Assembly: GCF_014107495.1 (NCBI RefSeq) | Contig: NZ_CP041969.1 | Span: 5,009,501 to 5,073,500, forward strand | Source: Cohnella cholangitidis | GTDB taxonomy: Bacteria > Bacillota > Bacilli > Paenibacillales > Paenibacillaceae | DNA length: 64,000 nt | Direction of reading: 5' to 3' | Shown here: piece by piece, positions 50,992-60,489 of the stretch | Layout: each line of letters begins with the position of its first letter | How positions within the stretch are numbered: the stretch's first letter is position 1 | Notes under the pieces: model-generated | Databases searched by the model: none | Told to the model about the DNA's origin: nothing | Seen by the model: only the letters and a program-made list of their open reading frames with translations | Made by a program: the position numbers and the translations under genes

Positions 50992-52584
50992 ATGGTCAAA
51001 AGAAAAGGCTTTAGAATCAAATCGATCGTAAACGCGATCGTGCTCTTGACTGTAGTGGCAACGATGGTCATTAGTTCGTTCATCGCTTACGGCAGCGAGA
51101 AGCAATCGCTTACCCGGATGACTTTCCAGATGAATCAAGTCTATGCCGATAAAATTTCGGAAACCGTTAACAGCCTGTTTCAAAATATGAAGCAAAGCCT
51201 TGCCGTATCGGGAGAGTATCTCGCTTCGGATCTGAATAGATCCGATATGCACGAGCAACTGGTGTTATTCCAACGCAGCCAAGGGTCGTTTAACTCGGTA
51301 TTCCTGATAGACAAGGACGGAAAATTGATCGAGGGCTCTAACGTCAAACGGGAAGATATCGGCAAGCTGATCGATTCCGAAGGTACCCAACAAGCGCTCG
51401 CGGAACGGGTCCCGCTCGTTTCGGAGCCTTATATGAGTCTGACGACGCAGAAGCTGATCGTGATGGTAAGCCATCCCTTAACCGATACCAAAGGCCAATA
51501 TCTAGGTTTCATCGGAGGCTCGATTCGGCTTCATGAAACGAATATTTTTCAGACCGTGCTCGGAAGCGCCCTAGACAAGTCGAACGGCTCATATGCTTAC
51601 GTGGTCAGCTCATCGGGCAATTTACTGTATCACCCGGACGATAGCCGCATAGGAGAGAAGGTCGTCGGCAATCAAGTCATCGACGATATCATAGCCGGCA
51701 AAAGCGGTTCGAAACGGGTGGTCAATTCGAAAGGGTTAGACTTGCTGGCAAGTTATGCGTATATTCAGGAAACGGGTTGGGGGATCGTCGCCCAGACGCC
51801 GACCGAAGTCGTTCTTTCTTCTGCCCGTACTCTCGTGCTTAAAATGGCGCTCTATATACTGCCTGCGTTGCTTTTATTTATGGTTGTCATCTATTGGGTC
51901 ATCGGTAAAATTTCCGAACCGTTATCCAAATTGTCCGATTTCGCTTCGAGGTTGTCTCCGAACCAGAGCGAAGGCGACGCGCTGCCTCGAATCCATGCGC
52001 TGAACTACGAGGCGAACGAGCTGCACAAAGCGTTCGGACGAGCGGTTCGCCATTTTCGGTATCAATTCGACAGCTTATCGTTGGAAGCGCAAACCGATCC
52101 CTTAACGGGCTTGTTTAATCGGCGGACATTGGACCGTTTCGTGAAAAGCTGGATAAATCAAAATATCGCGTTCTCCTTAATGATCATGGATCTGGATAAC
52201 TTCAAGCTGGTGAACGATACGTTCGGCCATGATAAAGGAGACGACGTGCTCCGGTATCTGGCGAATTCTCTTCCTAGGTTGCTGGATAACCGTGCCGTGC
52301 GTTGCCGATTCGGCGGTGAAGAATTCGTGGTTCTGATTCCGAGCGAGGATTCCGACGCGGCCGAGCTGGATGCGGAGCGGATTCGTAAATATATGGCGGA
52401 AACCGTCAGCCCTACCGGCAACCCGGTGACTCTGTCGATTGGCGTAACGCATTTCCCGGGGTTCGCGAGAGATGCCGAAGAGTTGTTCCGGCTAGCGGAC
52501 GGGGCATTGTACCGCGCGAAAAGATTGGGCAGAAACCGGGTGGAAATCGCGAACGGAGCGGAGCTTGAGGATAAGACCAGCTAG
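50992..52584 (+). CDS. Membrane diguanylate cyclase (sensor domain + GGDEF)
   Basis: 530 aa from the ATG at 50992 (GGGAG 8 bp upstream; an ATG at 50944 is the alternative). Two membrane helices (~11-33 and ~285-307) flank an extracellular dCache-like sensor (DKDGKLIEGSNV..., YAYVVSSSGNLLYHPDDSRIG). A HAMP-like linker follows, then GGDEF with active site CRFGGEEFVVLIP. The RxxD inhibitory site is not at the usual place before GGEEF. Predicted to make c-di-GMP in response to an outside signal. Opposes the two HD-GYP proteins in the window. Confidence 0.92.
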   Translation: MVKRKGFRIKSIVNAIVLLTVVATMVISSFIAYGSEKQSLTRMTFQMNQVYADKISETVNSLFQNMKQSLAVSGEYLASDLNRSDMHEQLVLFQRSQGSFNSVFLIDKDGKLIEGSNVKREDIGKLIDSEGTQQALAERVPLVSEPYMSLTTQKLIVMVSHPLTDTKGQYLGFIGGSIRLHETNIFQTVLGSALDKSNGSYAYVVSSSGNLLYHPDDSRIGEKVVGNQVIDDIIAGKSGSKRVVNSKGLDLLASYAYIQETGWGIVAQTPTEVVLSSARTLVLKMALYILPALLLFMVVIYWVIGKISEPLSKLSDFASRLSPNQSEGDALPRIHALNYEANELHKAFGRAVRHFRYQFDSLSLEAQTDPLTGLFNRRTLDRFVKSWINQNIAFSLMIMDLDNFKLVNDTFGHDKGDDVLRYLANSLPRLLDNRAVRCRFGGEEFVVLIPSEDSDAAELDAERIRKYMAETVSPTGNPVTLSIGVTHFPGFARDAEELFRLADGALYRAKRLGRNRVEIANGAELEDKTS

Positions 52585-52650
52585 TCTTCCATGCGGAGAT
52601 TAAAGCCGCGGTGTTAGCCTGTTTTTGTCCCCAGGTTACAAGCCTCCACA

Positions 52651-52690
52651 TAAACTGAATTCAGGTTCATTACCGTAAACTGAGTTCAGG
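52651..52690 (+). repeat. Two 15-bp palindromic direct repeats
   Basis: TAAACTGAATTCAGG (52651) and TAAACTGAGTTCAGG (52676), 25 bp apart, each built on CTGARTTCAG. The second overlaps the ribosome-binding site of the gene at 52702. Possible operator pair. Confidence 0.5.
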
Positions 52691-52701
52691 GAGTGTGCAA
52701 C

Positions 52702-53445
52702 GTGCCTCAGTATGTGGGGAGTAAATGGAGGAAAACGGTCGCGTTGATGAGCAGCGGACCGCTTAAGCGGGTCATCCCTGTAACGGTAAGATTCAACGTG
52801 AGCAAGCTGAAGAAGATGCTGGAGCAACATGGCATGGTTTACGTTAAACCGGACGTAGGTTCGCACGGCAAAGGCGTCATGAGGGTAGAGCATTCCGGAG
52901 GACAATACAGCTTCCAGTTGGGCAAACGTCTCCGCGCTTATCCATCTTATGATCTTATGGCTTCGGAGCTTCGTAAGCAATTCAAAGGGAAACGCTATTT
53001 GATTCAAAAAGGCATCCACTTGCTCACGCATAGAGGCCGGCGATTTGATATTCGCGTCATGGCGCAGTTTAACCCAAGCAAACAGTGGGAAACGACCGGA
53101 ATGATCGGACGGGTGGCGGCACCGCGGAAAATCGTGACCAACTACCATGGCGGGGGCGCTCTAACGCCCCTTAGCAGCTTGTTAGGCAAGCGGTTAAGCA
53201 GCAGCGGCTATAAGAAAAAAATACGCTCGTTCGAGAAGATGGGCGTAACGGCGGGAAGGACGATGCGCAAGCATTTCCCGGGCGTCTGCGAGGTCGGTCT
53301 GGACATCGGAATGGACAGAACGTTAACGCCCTGGATTATCGAGGTGAATACGGCTCCCGATCCTTATATTTTCCGTAAATTGCGCAATCCGGCGATTTTT
53401 CGGAAAATCAGGCGTTACGCCAAAGCTTACGGTCGCCTTAAATAG
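52702..53445 (+). CDS. Short YheC/YheD-family ATP-grasp protein
   Basis: 247 aa from the GTG at 52702 (AGGGAG 8 bp upstream). Contains only the ATP-grasp half: VYVKPDVGSHGKGVMRVE, RYLIQKGIHLLTHRGRRFDIRVMAQ, VTNYHGGGAL, EVGLDIGMDR...WIIEVNTAPDPYIFRKL. The family (endospore coat-associated YheC/D) catalyses an unknown ATP-dependent ligation. Lacks the ~150-residue N-terminal region of the five paralogues at 56.7-63.1 kb. Confidence 0.88.
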   Translation: MPQYVGSKWRKTVALMSSGPLKRVIPVTVRFNVSKLKKMLEQHGMVYVKPDVGSHGKGVMRVEHSGGQYSFQLGKRLRAYPSYDLMASELRKQFKGKRYLIQKGIHLLTHRGRRFDIRVMAQFNPSKQWETTGMIGRVAAPRKIVTNYHGGGALTPLSSLLGKRLSSSGYKKKIRSFEKMGVTAGRTMRKHFPGVCEVGLDIGMDRTLTPWIIEVNTAPDPYIFRKLRNPAIFRKIRRYAKAYGRLK

Positions 53446-53527
53446 CAATGAAGAGGTGCTATCTCAAAAGAAAGATTGCTTCGCTTGACGGACAGCTGAC
53501 TCAACCAAAAATCAAATGAAAAATTTA

Positions 53528-53570
53528 AAGGAATGACGGCGTGGGATTCACCCCTGACCGTCATTTCTTT
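53528..53570 (+). terminator. Terminator of the short YheC/D gene
   Basis: AATGACGG (53532) pairs with CCGTCATT (53558) around a loop and is followed by TCTTTAT. Confidence 0.75.
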
Positions 53571-53639
53571 ATGTTAATCAATAAGAGGAAAGGGGGAGAA
53601 AAAAGCAGGGGACGGTTCCGTTTTATAGTTTTCCATTTC

Positions 53640-53880
53640 CATTTCGAATAGCGGCACCGCGTGCCGCTATCGCGGAAGAATTGCCGAATCGTTGTGGAAT
53701 AACGGCACCGCGTGCCTCTATCGCGGAAGAATTGCCGAATCGTTGTGGAATAACGGCACCGCGTGCCTCTATCGCGGAAGAATTGCCGAATCGTTGTGGA
53801 ATAACGGCACCGCGTGCCTCTATCGCGGAAGAATTGCCGTTTTGTAACGAAATAACGGCACCGCGTGCCGTTATTCTCAT
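53640..53880. repeat. 51-bp tandem repeat block
   Basis: Five occurrences of CGGCACCGCGTGCC start at 53652, 53703, 53754, 53805 and 53856, exactly 51 bp apart. Units 1-4 share CTATCGCGGAAGAATTGCCG. GGCAC-CGC-GTGCC is a hairpin in each unit. Period 51 = 17 codons keeps frames open on both strands, but no ribosome-binding site or family is recognisable, so the resulting ORFs are taken as artefacts. It fills most of the 533-bp gap between convergent genes. Confidence 0.9.
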
Positions 53881-53978
53881 AATCGCGCAACTTCTGGATT
53901 CGACTGAACCATCTCGCAGAAAATAATCGCAATGTTTTACTCGTAGTCGGCCCTTTTGGGAATACGTCCTTCCTTCTT

Positions 53979-55091
53979 TCAAGATTTGGATTTCCGGTAC
54001 TTGGAATAAACCCGCGTAATCCGATTGGCCGTTGCTCCCCAGCTAAACCGCTTCACGCAATCCCTTCGCGCTTGGAGCGACATTCTGTTTCTCAATGCGC
54101 GATCGTCGCTTAGCTTGAGAATCGCTTTGGCGAACGCTTGCGGACGATGGTAGCTTTTCACCAGTATTCCGTTGCGATTATTTTTGACGATTTCTTTGAT
54201 TCCTCCGTTATTCGAGGCGATGACGGGCAAGCCGGAAGCCATCGCTTCGACGTTCACCAACCCGAAGGCTTCATGCTTCTGGGAAGGACAGACGAACACA
54301 TCGGCTTTCTTATATACATGATGGATGCGGCTGTGGGGAATGTTTCCGAGAAACTGGGCGTTCACGCGAAGATTGCTGGCTAACGAACGCATTTGGCTCA
54401 TATATCCCGACCGGGACGAGCCTCCGGCTATCATCACGTGTATCGGTCTAGCCGATTGGCTTTGGGCCAATTTAACGGCTTTGAGAAGTACGGGAACACC
54501 TTTGCGGGGGATGACCCTTCCCGTGAACAATACCTTAAAGGCATTGCTCGTCTTAGATTTTCTTGCAGGCGAGAAGCGTTTCGTATCCACGCCCAGCCAT
54601 ACGCTGCGGATTCGCCCCGCGACTCCGGGGAAGCGAGAAGACAATTGCTGCTTCAAGGATGAGCTATTGGCGAGAATAAGATCCGTTTTCGCTAAATCTT
54701 GCGCGGCGGTAGCGCGGGAAGTGAACGGGGGTCCGACGAAGGTGAGGGAATGTAGAAATAGCGTAACCGGGGTATTCGTTCCTTGGAACTTTTGTTTCAA
54801 AGGACCGACGAATCGCGGGCGGTTGTTAATCTGGATAACGTCGAAACTTTTGTTGCCGATCCACTTCTTAACATTGGATAAGTAGGTCATAGGGCTGCCG
54901 GTTGGCACCCGGTAAATATCGACTCCATCTATTCTGGAATGCTGGGGATATCGGGGATGGCTTCGGCTTATTACGGTTACGCGATGCGATCTGGCCAATC
55001 GCTTAGCCATGGCGAGAATGACGATTTCGACGGAACCTCCAAGTATGGGAGGTACCGTAATTTGTTCCGGGGCAATTATTAATATATGCAT
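53979..55091 (-). CDS. GT4-family glycosyltransferase (spore coat CotSA-like)
   Basis: 370 aa from the ATG at 55091 (AGGTGG 6 bp upstream; an upstream ATG at 55112 is less likely). GT-B fold: LIIAPEQITVPPILGGSVE at the N-terminus, LFTGRVIPRKGVPVLLKA, and the donor-binding KHEAFGLVNVEAMASGLPVIASNNGGIKEIV (key E-x7-E). CotSA-type enzymes glycosylate the spore surface. The surroundings (YheC/D genes) support a coat role. Confidence 0.88.
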   Translation of the reverse strand: MHILIIAPEQITVPPILGGSVEIVILAMAKRLARSHRVTVISRSHPRYPQHSRIDGVDIYRVPTGSPMTYLSNVKKWIGNKSFDVIQINNRPRFVGPLKQKFQGTNTPVTLFLHSLTFVGPPFTSRATAAQDLAKTDLILANSSSLKQQLSSRFPGVAGRIRSVWLGVDTKRFSPARKSKTSNAFKVLFTGRVIPRKGVPVLLKAVKLAQSQSARPIHVMIAGGSSRSGYMSQMRSLASNLRVNAQFLGNIPHSRIHHVYKKADVFVCPSQKHEAFGLVNVEAMASGLPVIASNNGGIKEIVKNNRNGILVKSYHRPQAFAKAILKLSDDRALRNRMSLQARRDCVKRFSWGATANRITRVYSKYRKSKS

Positions 55092-55256
55092 GTTCAACCA
55101 CCTAATCCGCAATATTCTCTTCGTTTGTTACAAAAACAATCTATGTCGTAGACGAGCAAATATCTTGAGGCATTTGTCTCCTAGGTCAGGCCTTATTCGT
55201 GAATTCCGGCGCACATTTGCTATAATACGTCCATACAAGAGAAGGGAGTATCGGGG

Positions 55257-55883
55257 ATGACAGTAATCGGCAAATTAGCGACGTCCCTCCATCGCAAAGA
55301 CGAGGAACCCAACGTGGAGCTAGCGCGAGCGATCGCGGAAGACGGAGACGACGAAGCGGTTAAAGAGTTGGCGGGCAACCTGACTCATAAGGATAAAAGC
55401 ATTCAAAGCGACTGCATCAAGGTGCTCTACGAGATCGGAATGCTGGAGCCGTCCATGATCGCGGAATACTATCCCTTGTTCGCGGATTTGCTGCGAAGCA
55501 AGAACAATAGGCTGGTGTGGGGGGCGATGACCGCTCTGGACTCGATCGCGTCCGTTCAGGCCGATGCCGTCTACTCCGTGCTGTCTCCGATTCTGGAGGC
55601 CGCCGACAAAGGATCCGTCATTACGAAAGATCATGGGGTCGGCATCCTGATTAAGCTTTATCAAGACGAACGTTACGCCGATCATGTATTTCCCTTGCTG
55701 ATCGGCCAGCTAAAGGGTTGTCCGACGAATCAGCTTCCGATGTACGCGGAGAACGCGTTGCCGGCGATTCGCAACCAGGACAAAGATGAGCTTGCCGAGA
55801 CGCTGATGTCTCGATTGATCGAGATCGAAAAGGATAGTAAGCGTAGGCGAGTCGAGAAAGCGATCGAGAAGCTGGGCAAGTAA
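55257..55883 (+). CDS. HEAT-repeat protein
   Basis: 208 aa, AAGGGAG upstream and TATAAT at 55221-55226. Helical-repeat pattern (DDEAVKELAGNLTHKDKSIQSDCIKVLYEIG; NRLVWGAMTALDSIA...). Probably a protein-binding scaffold; partner unknown. 25 bp before the HAD gene. Confidence 0.82.
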   Translation: MTVIGKLATSLHRKDEEPNVELARAIAEDGDDEAVKELAGNLTHKDKSIQSDCIKVLYEIGMLEPSMIAEYYPLFADLLRSKNNRLVWGAMTALDSIASVQADAVYSVLSPILEAADKGSVITKDHGVGILIKLYQDERYADHVFPLLIGQLKGCPTNQLPMYAENALPAIRNQDKDELAETLMSRLIEIEKDSKRRRVEKAIEKLGK

Positions 55884-55907
55884 AATCACAACAAGGGAGA
55901 TACAATC

Positions 55908-56588
55908 ATGAGCCATTTGAATCCGGCTATTACGAAGCCTCAAGCCGTTCTTTTTGATCTGGACGGCACATTGTTTCAAACGGAGTCGTTGCTGGAAACG
56001 GTACATCGGCGCGTATTCGAGACGTTGCGCGAGGAAGGGTTATACGAGAAACCGATGCCGTCGATCGAGATTTTACTCGGTTCGCTGGGCATGCTTTTAT
56101 CCGATATATGGAAGAAATTGATGCCGGACGGATCCCCGGAAGCGCACGAAAGGGCGAACGTGTTGCTACTGCAATATGAGATGGAAGAGTTGGGTAACGG
56201 TATCGGCCATCTGTATCCCGGCGTCGCCGAGACGCTGCAAGAGCTGCGCGGCAAAGGAATCCGTCTGTTCATCGCAAGCAACGGGCTCGAGGAATACGTG
56301 AAAGGCGTACCGGCGCTGAGAGGCATCGGCGATCTGTTCGAAGGGATGTATAGCGCGGGAGAGTTCGCGACGACGACCAAGGTGGATTTGGTTCGCCGTT
56401 TACTCGATACGTTCGAAGTGACGGAAGCATGGATGGTGGGAGATCGTTCGTCGGATGTGGAAGCGGGCAAGCGCAACGGCTTGTTCGTCGTCGGCTGCGA
56501 CTACGCGGGATTCCGTAGAGAAGGCGAATTGGACGGGGCGGACGCGGTTATCGGATCTTTCCCGGAGCTGTTGAAGCTATTGCCTTAG
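55908..56588 (+). CDS. HAD-family hydrolase (phosphatase)
   Basis: 226 aa. HAD motifs I FDLDGTLF (nucleophile Asp), II IASNG, III TKVDLV (Lys), IV VGDRSSDVEAG. Helical cap between motifs I and II as in PGP/beta-PGM-like enzymes. Substrate unknown. AAGGGAG ribosome-binding site. Confidence 0.92.
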   Translation: MSHLNPAITKPQAVLFDLDGTLFQTESLLETVHRRVFETLREEGLYEKPMPSIEILLGSLGMLLSDIWKKLMPDGSPEAHERANVLLLQYEMEELGNGIGHLYPGVAETLQELRGKGIRLFIASNGLEEYVKGVPALRGIGDLFEGMYSAGEFATTTKVDLVRRLLDTFEVTEAWMVGDRSSDVEAGKRNGLFVVGCDYAGFRREGELDGADAVIGSFPELLKLLP

Positions 56589-56609
56589 TTCGGTTATGAC
56601 AAATGATAG

Positions 56610-56656
56610 GGGCGATCCCGAAGGTCCGATAAGACCATCCGGGATCGCCCCTTTAT
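56610..56656. terminator. Strong bidirectional terminator
   Basis: GGGGCGATCCCG (56610) pairs perfectly with CGGGATCGCCCC (56641-56652), with an inner GGTC/GACC stem, then TTTAT. Between convergent HAD and YheC/D genes. Confidence 0.9.
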
Positions 56657-56672
56657 CGAATACGATAAGCCT

Positions 56673-57866
56673 TTAGTCCGGCGGTTCCGCCAAATCGTCT
56701 TTTTCATCCGCATGCTGCCGTTGTTCCAAATTGGTGCCCTTACTTAAGGAAGACTTAGAACTGCGGGATTCTTTCTTTTGCCGATATGCCCACAGCGCAT
56801 ACTCGATCGGGCGCACGATCGCTTTGCGGTAGACTTCGCGTTCTCCCGCTTGTTTGAACACTTCGCGGGACGGTTTCGGATTGACCTCAAGCAACCAGAT
56901 CTTCCCGTTCCTGTCGATCGCTAGATCAAGCGCAAGCTCGCACAATGCGCCGTACGAGCTCTCGAGATGGCGCGCAACGCTTAATCCGAATGTTTCGGCG
57001 GTTTCGCGGATTTGCTTTATCGTCGTTTCGTTGCCGATCCATTGCCGCAGTAGGGAGTTCATGGAAGCCGCTTCCCCCCCGCCGTGCAGATTGGAAGTTA
57101 TGCTGCGAAGGGGACCGACGCGTCCCGCGCAGCCCGTAACCTCCCACGTACCGATGCTGTTTTTTTGAACGAGCATACGATAGTCATGAATTCGTCCGTT
57201 AGGCAGTTTAATGTTAAGACCTTGCTGGACGATATAGCGGTCTCCGCGCATATCCCATTTTCCGAGAGCGGCCGCCAGGCCGCTTCGAAGGATGCGTTTC
57301 GGTTGGACGATGCTTCGCGAATGGTTACGGCCTTGCAGCAACAACGTACCGTCACGTCCCCGATCGATGCGAAGGATGCCCCGTCCTCCGGTTCCGTTTA
57401 TCGGTTTTAAGTATACGGTAGGAAATTTCTTGAGGGCGGAAGAGACGTCTTCGGCGGACTGGTACAGTTTCGTGGCCGGCAGGTGCGAGCGGAAGTTAGC
57501 GACTTTGCCGAGCGTACGATAGATGGTCCATTTGTTGCGCAGCGGCCTATTGAGGAATAAAAGGTTAGAGTATCGCCTGCGGAATGCAAGCAGCTGTTGG
57601 AAACGATGGCTTTTCTGAATACGGCATCTGTCGTAGATCACGTTCGGAAAACGAACCCAGCGTCTGCCCCATTTATTCGTTGCGGCGTTATAGACCATCG
57701 CATGAATTTTTCCGGTGCTATCCTCTACGTCCTGCGGAGTAAACACGAAGACGGAAATTCCGATCCTCTTTCCCGCGGCGATCATTTTCTCGTAAACCGG
57801 ACGTTCCTCCAACGCTTTCGACTCGTTCAAATACAAGGTAAGAATGCCTAGTACGGGTTGAGCCAT
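56673..57866 (-). CDS. YheC/YheD-family spore coat-associated ATP-grasp protein
   Basis: 397 aa, GGAGGTGAC 8 bp before the ATG. N-terminal YheC-like part (VLGILTLYLNE..., VFTPQDVED), RWVRFPNVIYDRCRIQ, then ATP-grasp: VYLKPINGTGGRGILRIDR, YIVQQGLNIKLPNGRIHDYRMLVQK, NLHGGGEA, ELALDLAIDRNGKIWLLEVNPKPSRE. Charged C-terminal tail (~365-397). Last of five tandem paralogues on this strand. Confidence 0.9.
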   Translation of the reverse strand: MAQPVLGILTLYLNESKALEERPVYEKMIAAGKRIGISVFVFTPQDVEDSTGKIHAMVYNAATNKWGRRWVRFPNVIYDRCRIQKSHRFQQLLAFRRRYSNLLFLNRPLRNKWTIYRTLGKVANFRSHLPATKLYQSAEDVSSALKKFPTVYLKPINGTGGRGILRIDRGRDGTLLLQGRNHSRSIVQPKRILRSGLAAALGKWDMRGDRYIVQQGLNIKLPNGRIHDYRMLVQKNSIGTWEVTGCAGRVGPLRSITSNLHGGGEAASMNSLLRQWIGNETTIKQIRETAETFGLSVARHLESSYGALCELALDLAIDRNGKIWLLEVNPKPSREVFKQAGEREVYRKAIVRPIEYALWAYRQKKESRSSKSSLSKGTNLEQRQHADEKDDLAEPPD

Positions 57867-57943
57867 GGAAAAATGTCACCTCCGGGCCGGCGAAGCAGGC
57901 TGGGGGGGAGGGAAGCATGAGCCGCGGTAAGCATCATTCACGT

Positions 57944-59116
57944 TCATGTGGCTATGCCCCCCTTGCTTTCTAGCTGCTGGCGATGAAGATAGACGCTGTA
58001 TTGGAATATTCGTTCCAACGATTTGCTGCGAATGTGCGGTTCGTCGAATTTCATCGGCTTGGAATTGGCTTCGAAGAACCAGACGTGTCCATCCGCATCC
58101 ACCCCCAGATCCATGGACATCTCGCATAAGCGGGAGTGGGCGGAGCGCTCGATCTGTTTGGCCAACGTTATCGTCGAGTTGCGGACTTTGCCGAGCACCC
58201 TGGCCGTTCTCTCCTTGCCGAATATCGAATTGAGCAGCTTCTCCGGATCATCGATGTATCCGCCGCGCGGAACATGGGTCGTAATGCTAGAATCCCCTGC
58301 CACACGAGCACCGATGCCGGTAATTTCCCATTGCCCGGCTCCGTTTTTCTGAACGAGCGCCCTTAGGTCGAACGGACGACTGTTTACGGTGGCAAGGGTT
58401 ATGCCTTGCTGGGCGATGTACGGCTCGCCAAGAACGGCGGATTGCTTCACCACGCGATTCCAAAGCCCTCTCATCGATCCGGACCGATAAGTCCGGCTGC
58501 CCTTTTCCTCTTGAATCTGCAGGCGATACGGCAACGGCTTCTCCGGCTGAACGGTCACGGTCATAATCCCGACTCCGGCTTTGCCCCGCACGGGTTTCAG
58601 GTAGAGAAGCGGATACTTCTTCAGGAGATCCGCGAGAATGAACGAAGCCGTTAATTTTCTCGTCTCAGGGATGTACGCTCTCGTTGACTTGCTCTCGTTC
58701 AGCCATTGAAACAATGACCATTTGTTGAAAAACCGGCGATTGAACAGCCTCACGCCGGGATTTCTAGATATCGCCGACAGCTTTTTCTTCACTCGCGGCA
58801 TTCTCTCGTCTTCCCGTTGGGGAATCCGGTTGTAGATGATGCTCGGACGCGGGAACCAGTTCCGGACCCACGTATCGTCCTCCTGGCGAAAAGTGTAACC
58901 GAGCACCCGAGCGGCATGAAGCTTTAAGTTTTTGACCGTTACGACATAGGTGAGGATGCCCATTTGTTTTCCCGTGTGGATGAGATCTACGAAGTTGCTC
59001 CGATTCCCGCGAAACAATTGAACATCGTCTTCTATCGTTAGAATCGCGACGACCGGTTTTTCGGAAGGTGCTTCCGCGATTTTGGGAGCGGGAGCGGGGG
59101 ATTTCGGAATCGTCAA
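57944..59116 (-). CDS. YheC/YheD-family ATP-grasp protein
   Basis: 390 aa, TTG start at 59116 with GGAGGG 7 bp upstream and overlapping the preceding gene's stop. Pro/Ala-rich first 20 residues, VVAILTIEDDVQLFRG, PRPSIIYNRIPQR, then ATP-grasp LYLKPVRGKAGVGIMTV, YIAQQGITLATVNSRPFDLRALVQK, THVPRGG, EMSMDLGVDADGHVWFFEANSKPMKF. Same family and operon as its neighbours. Confidence 0.9.
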   Translation of the reverse strand: MTIPKSPAPAPKIAEAPSEKPVVAILTIEDDVQLFRGNRSNFVDLIHTGKQMGILTYVVTVKNLKLHAARVLGYTFRQEDDTWVRNWFPRPSIIYNRIPQREDERMPRVKKKLSAISRNPGVRLFNRRFFNKWSLFQWLNESKSTRAYIPETRKLTASFILADLLKKYPLLYLKPVRGKAGVGIMTVTVQPEKPLPYRLQIQEEKGSRTYRSGSMRGLWNRVVKQSAVLGEPYIAQQGITLATVNSRPFDLRALVQKNGAGQWEITGIGARVAGDSSITTHVPRGGYIDDPEKLLNSIFGKERTARVLGKVRNSTITLAKQIERSAHSRLCEMSMDLGVDADGHVWFFEANSKPMKFDEPHIRSKSLERIFQYSVYLHRQQLESKGGIAT

Positions 59117-60489
59117 GATTCATCCCTCCTGCGGAATTTACTCAGGTAAAGGCAATGGTCGAGTATATATTCGAGAGAGGCTCTTCCTTGCTCCTTCAGC
59201 GCCGGATGCTTGAAGATCGATCTGCCGGGTTTGGCGTTCGCCTCGAACATCCATACGGCTTTATCCCGGTCGATGCCGATATCGAGCCCAAGCTCGCCTA
59301 ACTGGTGAGGGTAGTTGCGTTCGATGGCCTCGGACAGTTTGATGGCGACCTGTTTGGCCTCCTTCAGCACTTCCTCCGCCTTGGCGCCGAAAGTCCGGCT
59401 AAGCGCTTGCTCCGGCGTCATAAGCGACCCGCCGTTCTTGATGTGGGTCGTTACGCTGCCCCGTCCCGCTTTTTTGGCGCCGATTCCGGCAACGACCCAT
59501 TCATTGCGGCCGTCCTTGTGCATATGGAACCGAAAATCGATCGGGCAACTGTCGATCTCGATTAAACGAATGCCTTGCTGAACGACATAACTGCTTAAGT
59601 TGCCGCCGTGTCTGGTCCGCAGCATTTTCATCAGGCTATTGAAGTTGCTGAATCTTAGCAGCACGTTGCCGCCGTTCTTGCGGTATCGGATGAAATATCC
59701 TTTGCGGGGATGGTAAGTGAGTCTATAGATCCCGATTCCGAGGCTGCCCGCGGTCGGTTTGTAATAGAGAAATTGGTGCTTCTCCAGCAGCTCCTTGATT
59801 TTCTCGGGACTCGGATTATTGACGGATTCCGGTAAATGCCGCAAAGCTTCTACGTCTTTGTCGAGAAGATTATAGACGTCGGACTTGTTGAAGAAGCTCC
59901 AGTTGAAGAACGGGATCCTCTTCTTGACGAATCGTTCCCGGAGAGACGTCATCGTGGTTCCGACTTCCGCGCGCCTGCTAGGCAAGCGGTTGTAAACGAC
60001 GTCCGGCAGGGGAACGACGCGGCGAGTCCAGCCTCCGCCTCCATCCAGGAACCAGCCATGAATCGTTTCTTGCTGCCAATTAATGTCTCGAGGCGTGAAC
60101 GCGAAGAAGTACGCTTTTTTCTGGCCGAGCTGAAGCAGTTGCCTGACGAACCCGGTCCGGTCTCCAAACGGGGCCGTCGAGGAACGGGTATTGCTATCGG
60201 TCAGCACTCCGATGAGAGGTCCGAGCTGAATTTCTTCGCCTTCGTCGTTAGCCAAATATACGTTGCCGGATTTAGGAATTCTCACGGAACGCCGAAGCCC
60301 TGCCGACATGTAGACATGATGACCTTTACGATTGATGGTCCGCACCGTGGCGGGTACGATGTCTTTGCCGAGCTTGACATTAACCGATTTACGTCCGCCC
60401 AGCTTGAGCAGCTTCGCAAGTGGGCTGGAAAACCATACGATACGTTCCGGCTGCTGCGTGAAATGGACGTTACAGATGGTCAAACTCAT
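59113..60489 (-). CDS. YheC/YheD-family ATP-grasp protein (long form)
   Basis: 458 aa, GGGAGG 7 bp before the ATG. Adds a ~95-residue N-terminal beta domain (YheD type: VWFSSPLAKLLKLGGRKSVNVKLG...GPLIGVLTD), then PDVVYNRLPSR, ATP-grasp LYYKPTAGSLGIGIYRL, YVVQQGIRLIEIDSCPIDFRFHMHK, TTHIKNGG, ELGLDIGIDRDKAVWMFEANAKPGRSIF. Start lies inside the 3' end of the upstream paralogue (20-bp overlap). Confidence 0.9.
   Translation of the reverse strand: MSLTICNVHFTQQPERIVWFSSPLAKLLKLGGRKSVNVKLGKDIVPATVRTINRKGHHVYMSAGLRRSVRIPKSGNVYLANDEGEEIQLGPLIGVLTDSNTRSSTAPFGDRTGFVRQLLQLGQKKAYFFAFTPRDINWQQETIHGWFLDGGGGWTRRVVPLPDVVYNRLPSRRAEVGTTMTSLRERFVKKRIPFFNWSFFNKSDVYNLLDKDVEALRHLPESVNNPSPEKIKELLEKHQFLYYKPTAGSLGIGIYRLTYHPRKGYFIRYRKNGGNVLLRFSNFNSLMKMLRTRHGGNLSSYVVQQGIRLIEIDSCPIDFRFHMHKDGRNEWVVAGIGAKKAGRGSVTTHIKNGGSLMTPEQALSRTFGAKAEEVLKEAKQVAIKLSEAIERNYPHQLGELGLDIGIDRDKAVWMFEANAKPGRSIFKHPALKEQGRASLEYILDHCLYLSKFRRRDES

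Noticed and set aside
53640..53880. CRISPR array
   Set aside because: Units are contiguous near-identical tandem repeats without variable spacers, and no cas genes are present; the same holds for 60513-60656.
53561..53982. Repeat-encoded frames on both strands over the 51-bp repeats
   Set aside because: Open only because the period is a multiple of three; no start signals and no known protein pattern.
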